From assembly GCA_016707705.1 (NCBI GenBank), contig JADJHD010000007.1, positions 211,905 to 275,904 of the forward strand: a DNA stretch of 64,000 nt, given 5' to 3'. Origin of the DNA: Bacteroidales bacterium. Its GTDB lineage: Bacteria > Bacteroidota > Bacteroidia > Bacteroidales > UBA4417. This document shows positions 58,806 through 64,000 of the stretch, in pieces. Made by a program: the position numbers and the translations under genes. Positions within the stretch are counted from its first letter, which is position 1; the number at the start of each line of letters is the position of its first letter. Below the pieces are notes generated by a model. It did no database searches. It was not told the DNA's origin and saw nothing but the letters and a program-made list of their open reading frames with translations.

Positions 58806-59003
58806 CGATTGAGCTGACAAAAGGAAAAATGTCTATAAATAGCTGAAGAATAGAAGTTTTATTGTTCTCTCAATGTTAAACAACCATCTTTAAAACCGAT
58901 ATTTGATTAAAAGGGACAAAACCTGTTCCAGCGTATCAGAAGCATTTAAATCTGTTAGCGGGCAGCTCCATTCCTGCAAGAGTATATCAGAAATTTCAGA
59001 CAG

Positions 59004-59477
59004 ATGAAAGCAAGCCAGATTGGAAAACTAATAGCTTCCCTCCTATTGCCCCTTGGCGTTGGAGGAATAGCCGGAATGTTTACGACTGAGGCAATTCCGG
59101 GATGGTATGCTTCGCTAAATCAACCTTCCTTCAATCCTCCAAACTGGGTATTTGGACCGGTGTGGACAGCGCTTTACATCCTTATGGGCATCTCACTGTA
59201 CCTGATTTGGAAACAGGAATCCAGCAAACAGCGCGATCAGGCGATTCTGATTTTTATGGTGCAGCTGATTTTGAATTTCGGATGGAGTTTCCTCTTTTTC
59301 TACTTCAGGCAAATTGGAGTTGCCCTAATGGAAATTCTTGTCCTTTGGATAATGATAGTATTAATGCTGATTAACTTCAGAAGGGTAAAACCACTTGCAG
59401 CATATCTCAACATCCCCTACCTGTTATGGGTAAGTTTCGCAACGGCTCTGAATGCGGCGTATTTTATCCTGAATTAA
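59004..59477 (+). CDS. tspO: TspO/MBR-family membrane protein
   Basis: 157 residues with five hydrophobic segments (about 9-26, 48-66, 79-99, 102-122, 131-152), the TspO topology. Signature residues are WYASLNQPSFNPPNWVFGPVWTALYILMG in the loop and second helix, NFGWSFLFF, and the C-terminal LLWVSFATALNAAYFILN. The family binds porphyrins and may degrade or transport tetrapyrroles. It is followed by a strong hairpin and then by a SOUL haem-binding protein gene. The two may act on related ligands, which is inference from adjacency. Confidence 0.92.
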   Translation: MKASQIGKLIASLLLPLGVGGIAGMFTTEAIPGWYASLNQPSFNPPNWVFGPVWTALYILMGISLYLIWKQESSKQRDQAILIFMVQLILNFGWSFLFFYFRQIGVALMEILVLWIMIVLMLINFRRVKPLAAYLNIPYLLWVSFATALNAAYFILN

Positions 59478-59479
59478 GG

Positions 59480-59518
59480 TTAGCCAAAAAGAATCGGTAA
59501 TTAATTCTTTTTGGCTAA
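59480..59518 (+). terminator. Hairpin after tspO
   Basis: Perfect 15-base arms, TTAGCCAAAAAGAAT and ATTCTTTTTGGCTAA, at 59480-59494 and 59504-59518. There is no long T tract after the second arm beyond the internal T5, so it may be a terminator or an mRNA-stabilising hairpin. Confidence 0.65.
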
Positions 59519-59632
59519 TTCCTTACACTCTGCACAGCAAGTGAATAAGTCGATAAAATCGCATCATTTGACCCTCAATATAAATATGATTTTTTTCTTT
59601 AACTGCTTGATAATATTAACAATATATAGCAA

Positions 59633-60241
59633 ATGAAAACATTTTTGATAGTATCCGCCATTGCAGTATTTATTTTTATAATCTTCCAATCCTTTATGCT
59701 TATGCCATCTACCAAGACTGAAGAGCAGAAGTACACCGTAATCCTGCAGGAAAAGGATTTCGAAATCCGGTTTTATCCATCTGCTACCATTGCGACAATT
59801 AAATCCAACGCCAAAACCTACAAGGAACTGGCAAATCCCGGGTTTCGCAAATTGGCAGGCTATATTTTCGGAGGAAATGAGAGCAGTACCAGCATCTCAA
59901 TGACTGCTCCCGTTCATATGGACATCAACGATTCCGTTTCAAGCATGAGTTTTGTAATGCCATCATCCTATACCGAAGAGAACCTTCCAAAGCCAAATGA
60001 TCCCAATGTGCTGATTCAAAAGACCGCTGATGAATATGTAGCAGTCATTAAGTTTGGCGGCTTTGCATCCGACAGGAAACTGAAATCCTATTCAGAAAAA
60101 CTTTATACCATCCTTGAATCAAAAGGCATCACATCTTACGGACATACAAGATATTTAGGGTATAATCCCCCCTTCCAGCTCTTCAACAGGCGCAATGAAA
60201 TTATAGTTTCGGTGAACTGGAAAACAGAATCAGGGAATTGA
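59633..60241 (+). CDS. SOUL-family haem-binding protein
   Basis: 202 residues with an N-terminal membrane anchor (residues 4-22). The SOUL fold is recognised by EIRFYPSATIATIKSN, GFRKLAGYIFGGNESSTSISMTAPVHM and PPFQLFNRRNEIIVSVNW, with the conserved SMTAPV block. Members bind haem or other tetrapyrroles weakly. It is 155 bases after tspO. The anchor suggests a periplasmic or inner-membrane location with the domain exposed to the periplasm. Confidence 0.88.
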   Translation: MKTFLIVSAIAVFIFIIFQSFMLMPSTKTEEQKYTVILQEKDFEIRFYPSATIATIKSNAKTYKELANPGFRKLAGYIFGGNESSTSISMTAPVHMDINDSVSSMSFVMPSSYTEENLPKPNDPNVLIQKTADEYVAVIKFGGFASDRKLKSYSEKLYTILESKGITSYGHTRYLGYNPPFQLFNRRNEIIVSVNWKTESGN

Positions 60242-60803
60242 TTGGACTTAGAAACTGTCAAAAATTGTCAAAATGGGGAAAAAAGAATTCAGGAGTCAGA
60301 ATTCATAATCAAGAAACCATCCGCCAGCTGGCTGATGAATTCTTGTTTTACTTCATAATAATATTTTTAGACAATCACTGATATTTTTAAGTCCGAATAG
60401 CACCAATTACTGCTGCTAACCATGTAGAAGTTTTAGCGAAGCCCCCCAGAACCGGCAAAGGACTATTTCCCAGATTTAGAATACCGATACCTAAACAAAG
60501 CGAGATTCCAAATGGAGTTATCGGGATAAAACCATGTCCGGGCTACAAAAACAGAATGACAGGTTTTAAATCAAGAGTTTTGATACAATACCCTTTAATT
60601 GTACAGATTGAAAGTCATCAAATCTCCTCCAAGGTATCATTTTGTTTAGAAAACTATCAATCTAAATTACTTTTCTATTTCACTGATTTGCAATACTATT
60701 TGAATAGAAAAGTAAGTATTGTTTAATTTTTTTATAAAATGATTAAACATTTAATAGTACATTCTGTTTAATCATCATAACAAATCATTAAACAATATAT
60801 ACC
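60242..60803. other. 562-bp spacer before the fasciclin gene
   Basis: No gene is supported. A degenerate dispersed palindrome lies at 60320-60335. On the minus strand about 60387-60540 an open stretch of about 50 codons without a start has a hydrophobic composition, perhaps the remnant of a membrane protein end, but this is weak. The right end holds three nested inverted repeats (see 60667-60797). Confidence 0.45.
60667..60797 (+). promoter_or_regulatory. Nested inverted repeats upstream of the fasciclin gene
   Basis: A 13-base inverted repeat (60667-60679 with 60703-60715) is followed by two copies of GTTTAAT-N14-ATTAAAC at 60721-60748 and 60766-60793, 45 bases apart. The last copy ends ten bases before the ATG at 60804. 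The identical spacing suggests paired operator sites for a dimeric regulator. Confidence 0.5.
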
Positions 60804-62135
60804 ATGAAAACAAAATCCAACTTCAAGACCATTTTATCCATAGTGGCCGTGATCACTATAGGATTGTTTACGTTAACATCATGCCAGAAGGATGATGATA
60901 ACAATATGAATGATACCCCAAAGAGCATTGCAGCAATAGCTTCCGCCGACCCACAATTTTCAATTCTGGTTCAGGCATTAACCAAAGCTAACCTTGCTAC
61001 AACACTTAGTAATGCCGGCACATATACAGTATTTGCCCCGACAAATGATGCGTTCAATGCACTCTTCACAAAATTGGGTGTAAGCGGAATTGATCAGTTA
61101 AGTGCTGATGCTTTGCGCCCGATTCTCCTTTACCATGTATTAGGTTCAAAGGCTGTTTCAACAGGATTAAGCAGCGGATATGTCTCAACACTAAGCCCGG
61201 CAGTAGGTGGACGATTTGTCTCCTTAAAGGTAGATGTTGCCAGCGGAGTTAAGTTAAACAGTTCTGCAATGGTTTCCACCGCCGACATCATGGCTTCCAA
61301 TGGAGTAATTCATGTAATTGACCAGGTTTTACTTCCTCCAACAGTTGCTGATCTTGCTGTTGCCAACAGTAGCTTTACCACTCTGGTTTCAGCATTGTCA
61401 GGTGCAGGATTAGTACCCGCACTCAGCGATCCTGCAGGGACTTTTACAGTATTTGCTCCAACAAATGATGCATTTGCAGCCCTTTCAGAATTGCCGTCTG
61501 ATCTGAAGCCTATACTTCTTTACCATGTTTTAGGCAGTACAGTCTATGCAAGTGAAGTTGGAACAGGTTATGCCAAGACCCTGAGCACCTATATGACTTA
61601 TCCGATGGATATTTATCTCAATACAGCTTCAGGTGTAAAGATTAACAACTCCGCAAATGTTGTACTAACTGATGTAGTTGGCACTAATGGAGTTATTCAT
61701 GTAATCGACCATGTTTTGATTCCCCCGACAGTTGTAGGCATCGCAGTTAACAACAGCAGCTTCAGCACATTGGTATCTGCCGTTGTGAAAGCTGGATTGG
61801 CTGAAACCCTCAATGGAGTTGGTCCCTTTACAGTATTTGCCCCAACCAATGATGCTTTCACTTCATTGTTCAATGACCTGGGAGTTAGCGGAGTTGAACA
61901 GCTTACCGCAGAACAGCTCACCCCAATCCTCCTCTATCATGTAGTAGCAGGTAATAATGTATCATCAGGTCTGGTAAATGGCGATATCCCAACCCTACAG
62001 GGCACTAATATTATGGTAAATGTTGGCAAGGGAGTAGTGCTGAATGGAAATACCAATGTAGTTGTTGCTGATGTGCAAGGCTCAAACGGTGTAGTTCATG
62101 CCATTGACAAGGTCCTGCTTCCAAGCGGAAAATAA
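60804..62135 (+). CDS. Lipoprotein with three fasciclin (FAS1) domains
   Basis: 443 residues. Residues 1-27 form a signal peptide with lipobox FTLTSC (Cys27). Three FAS1 domains follow, at about 40-170, 175-305 and 310-440. Each has the H1 motif TYTVFAPTNDAFNALF (or FTVFAPTNDAF) and the H2-type end ASNGVIHVIDQVLLPP. The middle domain lacks several residues between the two motifs. FAS1 proteins mediate adhesion; in Bacteroidota they occur as surface lipoproteins. The gene has its own leader with paired palindromes and is closed by a terminator. Confidence 0.92.
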   Translation: MKTKSNFKTILSIVAVITIGLFTLTSCQKDDDNNMNDTPKSIAAIASADPQFSILVQALTKANLATTLSNAGTYTVFAPTNDAFNALFTKLGVSGIDQLSADALRPILLYHVLGSKAVSTGLSSGYVSTLSPAVGGRFVSLKVDVASGVKLNSSAMVSTADIMASNGVIHVIDQVLLPPTVADLAVANSSFTTLVSALSGAGLVPALSDPAGTFTVFAPTNDAFAALSELPSDLKPILLYHVLGSTVYASEVGTGYAKTLSTYMTYPMDIYLNTASGVKINNSANVVLTDVVGTNGVIHVIDHVLIPPTVVGIAVNNSSFSTLVSAVVKAGLAETLNGVGPFTVFAPTNDAFTSLFNDLGVSGVEQLTAEQLTPILLYHVVAGNNVSSGLVNGDIPTLQGTNIMVNVGKGVVLNGNTNVVVADVQGSNGVVHAIDKVLLPSGK

Positions 62136-62229
62136 TTCCAACATCTGACTATAAAAGGCTCACTATTTTCCTCTTTTAGTCAGTTCATATCAGAATAATT
62201 ACTTCTGCCTTCTTTATTGAATTTCCCGA

Positions 62230-62258
62230 CCGGCAACTGATTGTTGCCGGTTTTTTTT
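62230..62258 (+). terminator. Terminator after the fasciclin gene
   Basis: CCGGCAAC, a five-base loop, GTTGCCGG and eight T. Perfect stem, 95 bases after the stop. Confidence 0.92.
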
Positions 62259-62408
62259 ATTCCTTCTCCAGTGCGATTTGGAGGAGAAGGTAGAAGTTGA
62301 AGGTTAATATTTAGGGTATGAATATTTATAAAGAGAGAAGCGAGCAGGCGATATCATCTCTTTTATTTTCTTCCGACATATTCATCAGTAAATTCTGTAC
62401 AGATTATA

Positions 62409-62545
62409 TACCCGTTAGGGTACGATGGCCACATACTACGATGCTTTTATACCCTATCGGGTGCATTAGAGTAATTATTATAAATATTTATACCCGTAAG
62501 GGTGTATTTTTATAAAATTGTATTATATTTGTACCCTAAAGGGTA
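62409..62545. promoter_or_regulatory. Array of four hip operators, TACCC-N4-GGGTR, 41-bp period
   Basis: Four 14-base palindromes begin at 62409, 62450, 62491 and 62532, exactly 41 bases apart. The half-sites are TACCC and GGGTA or GGGTG; the four central bases are GTTA, TATC, GTAA and TAAA. A 41-base period is four helical turns, so all four lie on one face of the DNA. The last copy directly follows the -7 box. HipB of E. coli binds similar palindromes (TATCC-N8-GGATA) in its own promoter, so the HipB encoded next is the likely ligand. Confidence 0.9.
62524..62531 (+). promoter_or_regulatory. -7 box (TATATTTG) of the hipBST operon
   Basis: TATATTTG matches TAnnTTTG, 21 bases before the hipB ATG. 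Its last base abuts operator 4, so HipB binding there would block transcription initiation. Confidence 0.65.
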
Positions 62546-62551
62546 TATATT

Positions 62552-62772
62552 ATGACTTTAAGTGAATTTGTAAAAGAAAAAAGGCGACTAGCCAACCTTA
62601 CTCAGCCTGAATTGTCAGAAAAAGCTGGTGTAGGTCTTCGCTTTGTCCGTGAACTCGAACAGGGTAAAGAAACTCTGCGTTTGGATAAGGTCAATCAAGT
62701 GCTTCAACTTTTGGCTATGAAGTAGGCGCTTTACCAATAACCCGAAATACTCTGACGGATGAGAAAAGCTGA
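62552..62772 (+). CDS. hipB: HipB-type antitoxin and repressor, frameshifted at about 62711
   Basis: The frame begins MTLSEFVKEKRRLANLTQPELSEKAGVGLRFVRELEQGKETLRL, an XRE helix-turn-helix of the HipB type, but then stops early. With one T restored in the run at 62709-62712 it becomes QLFGYEVGALPITRNTLTDEKS and ends at 62772, with an exact 74-codon count. The protein is the DNA-binding antitoxin. Its corrected stop overlaps the hipS start by 14 bases, the coupling expected for this operon. If the break were real, the antitoxin would lack only its C-terminal segment. Confidence 0.85.
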
Positions 62773-63091
62773 AATAAAAGTAAACGATAAAACTGCAGGC
62801 TGGCTCACACAGGACGAATACGGGTATCATTTTCAATACGATAATATTTTCCTGGAATCCTCTGATACCGAGCCGGTCAGCGTTACTCTGCCACTGCAAG
62901 AAAAGCCTTTTGATAGTAAGGTGTTGTTTCCATTCTTCGATGGTCTTATCCCTGAAGGATGGCTGCTTGATATCGCCGAAAAAAACTGGAAATTAAACCC
63001 GCGCGATCGAATGGGACTGTTATTGGTCTGTTGTAAAGATTGTATTGGGGCCGTAAGTGTTCACCATATAATTGGGGAGGACAGTTTATGA
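62759..63091 (+). CDS. hipS: HipS: separate N-terminal subdomain of a split HipA
   Basis: 110 residues, homologous to the first subdomain of HipA only. VTLPLQEKPFDSKVLFPFFDGLIPEGW carries the conserved LP-x-FFDNLLPEG-type core, and RDRMGLLLVCCKDCIGAVSV follows. In classic HipA this region is fused to the kinase; here it is a separate gene that ends with an ATGA overlap on the next. In the tripartite hipBST system of E. coli O127 the equivalent small protein HipS acts as antitoxin of HipT. I infer the same role here. Confidence 0.87.
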   Translation: MRKAEIKVNDKTAGWLTQDEYGYHFQYDNIFLESSDTEPVSVTLPLQEKPFDSKVLFPFFDGLIPEGWLLDIAEKNWKLNPRDRMGLLLVCCKDCIGAVSVHHIIGEDSL

Positions 63092-64000
63092 AGAGATGTT
63101 TATATTGTTACAGCTTGTTAGAAAATCACGAAGCAGATTTCCATGCGGCATGCAGTAAAAAGATATTTGGCCAGGTAACTCCAGCTATAGTCAATTATTC
63201 TGAATCCCAAATGGAAGAGTTGGCCATACAGGTAGTTCGTAGCCAAATGGCTGTCACTGGAGTGCAACCGAAAATATCACTAGGTTTGGCACCAGGTTGG
63301 GAAAGAATGAGCCAAAACGCTTTACAATAGTAGGTCTTGAGGCGGTTATGTTCTAAAACCACCAACACCCCATTTAAACACTGCCTGGAAGTTGAAGACT
63401 CTGACCATCTGGCTGAAATTGCAAAAATAAGGGTAGTGCCCCATACATTGATCCGCCTTCAGTCAGGCAACTTAGTGTATTTGACTAAAAGAATTGACCG
63501 TGATAAAAAGAATAAACTGCACAAGGAAGATATGTGCCAGATAACAGAACGATTAACTGAAGATAAATACCATGGTTCATACGAACAAGTTGCAAAGGCT
63601 ATATTGAAGCACTCTGTCAACCCCGGACTGGATGTAATTAATTTCTTTGAACAGGTATTATTTTCTTTTCTAACCGGCAATGCCGATATGCATCTGAAGA
63701 ATTTCTCCCTGATCCGCCAGCCGGGAATTGGCAATATACTTTCCCCGGCTTATGATATGGTTGCTACCGCAGTTGTAAATCCTGCCGATGATGAAGAGAT
63801 GGCGCTAACATTAAATGGCAAAAAGAAAAAACTAAACCGGAAAGATTTCAGTATTGCTTTCACTTCCTTGAAACTGGATGCGAAGCAACAAGAAAATATC
63901 TTTAAGAAAATGGAGAAGTCCAGGGACAGATGGATGGAGTTTATCGATATCAGTTTTTTAAGCAATGACTTTAAAACCTTATATAAAAATCTCATTCTGA
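63088..64000 (+). CDS. hipT: HipT kinase toxin with zinc-ribbon-like N-terminus; three frameshifts; runs off right edge
   Basis: The protein starts MKRCLYCYSLLENHEADFHAACSKKIFG, with C-x-x-C and a later H-x3-C that resemble a small zinc ribbon. VTGVQPK is the glycine-rich loop; in E. coli HipT this segment holds phosphorylatable Ser-x-Ser, here Ala-Val-Thr. Joining frames after missing bases at about 63303 (A), 63339 (G) and 63369 (C) gives EKNEPKRFTIVGLGGGYVLKPP with the ATP-binding Lys. GNADMHLKNFSL (catalytic Asp and Asn) and SPAYDMVAT (metal Asp) are intact further on. The frame is open to the window end. Related kinases inactivate tRNA synthetases; the target here is unknown. Confidence 0.8.

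Larger units (their letters stand above)
62136..62551. other. Spacer carrying the fasciclin terminator and the hip control region
   Basis: The left part holds the terminator at 62230-62258; the right part holds the four hip operators (62409-62545) and the hipB -7 box (62524-62531). The open frame 62318-62515 lies across the operators and is not a gene. Confidence 0.75.

Noticed and set aside
60387..60540. Minus-strand hydrophobic stretch of about 50 codons
   Set aside because: No start codon, an in-frame stop at its upstream end and no recognisable family. It could be a gene remnant, but support is too weak for a feature.
62318..62515. Short open frame of 65 codons upstream of hipB
   Set aside because: It covers three hip operators and has no protein-like pattern.

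Overview
The window looks like a chromosomal piece of an uncultured Bacteroidota member, probably Bacteroidales-like. The evidence is a TonB receptor with a carboxypeptidase-regulatory N-terminus, a PorV/PorQ-type outer-membrane protein, six secreted proteins with type IX secretion (T9SS) C-terminal sorting domains, an S46 dipeptidyl-peptidase, a glutaminyl cyclase of the Porphyromonas type, and many TAnnTTTG promoter -7 boxes in place of sigma-70 boxes. No rRNA, tRNA, CRISPR array or insertion sequence was seen.

Layout. 1-1.7 kb: end of a PAS protein and two small lipoproteins. 1.7-10.8 kb: a TonB receptor / large secreted protein / PorV-like cassette ending in a terminator. 10.9-19.5 kb: housekeeping genes (greA, HIT protein, long PurF-type amidotransferase, GNAT, membrane phosphoesterase, ogt, M14 carboxypeptidase) with one T9SS protein. 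19.8-23.4 kb: a giant multidomain T9SS adhesin-like protein. 23.6-30.2 kb: a seven-PAS sensor kinase, a response regulator and a degenerate ATPase-only kinase fragment. 30.2-41 kb: phosphofructokinase, Asp-box T9SS protein, TetR-type regulator, S46 peptidase, T9SS protein, typA, di-haem peroxidase. 41.1-44.9 kb: a polyamine cluster (deoxyhypusine-synthase homologue, agmatinase, arginine decarboxylase). 43-51 kb: spacers packed with dispersed palindromes, a G-rich tract, a 171-bp tandem repeat and an 11-bp tandem array, around nitroreductase, glutaminyl cyclase, dienelactone hydrolase and era. 51-53.4 kb: a phospholipid operon (PlsC, lipid kinase, HAD phosphatase). 53.7-64 kb: Fic protein, hicBA, two T9SS proteins, tspO, SOUL haem-binding protein, fasciclin lipoprotein, and a tripartite hipB-hipS-hipT toxin-antitoxin operon running off the right edge.

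Two points affect how the window should be read. First, at least eleven genes or gene parts are interrupted by single-base shifts, nearly all a missing base in a short run (mostly A/T). In each complete gene, restoring the base gives one continuous family-length protein, so I annotate whole genes and flag the breaks; consensus sequence error is the likeliest cause. Second, the most striking regulatory structure is in front of hipB: four TACCC-N4-GGGTR palindromes spaced exactly 41 bp apart, the last one directly abutting the promoter -7 box.

Functional links. Seven secreted proteins here have predicted signal-peptide cleavage just before Gln, the substrate type for the glutaminyl cyclase encoded at 46.7 kb. 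The PorV-like protein is of the kind that assists T9SS cargo. SpeA, SpeB and the DHS homologue can be joined into one route from arginine to a triamine. TspO and the SOUL protein, neighbours at 59-60 kb, are both from tetrapyrrole-binding families.
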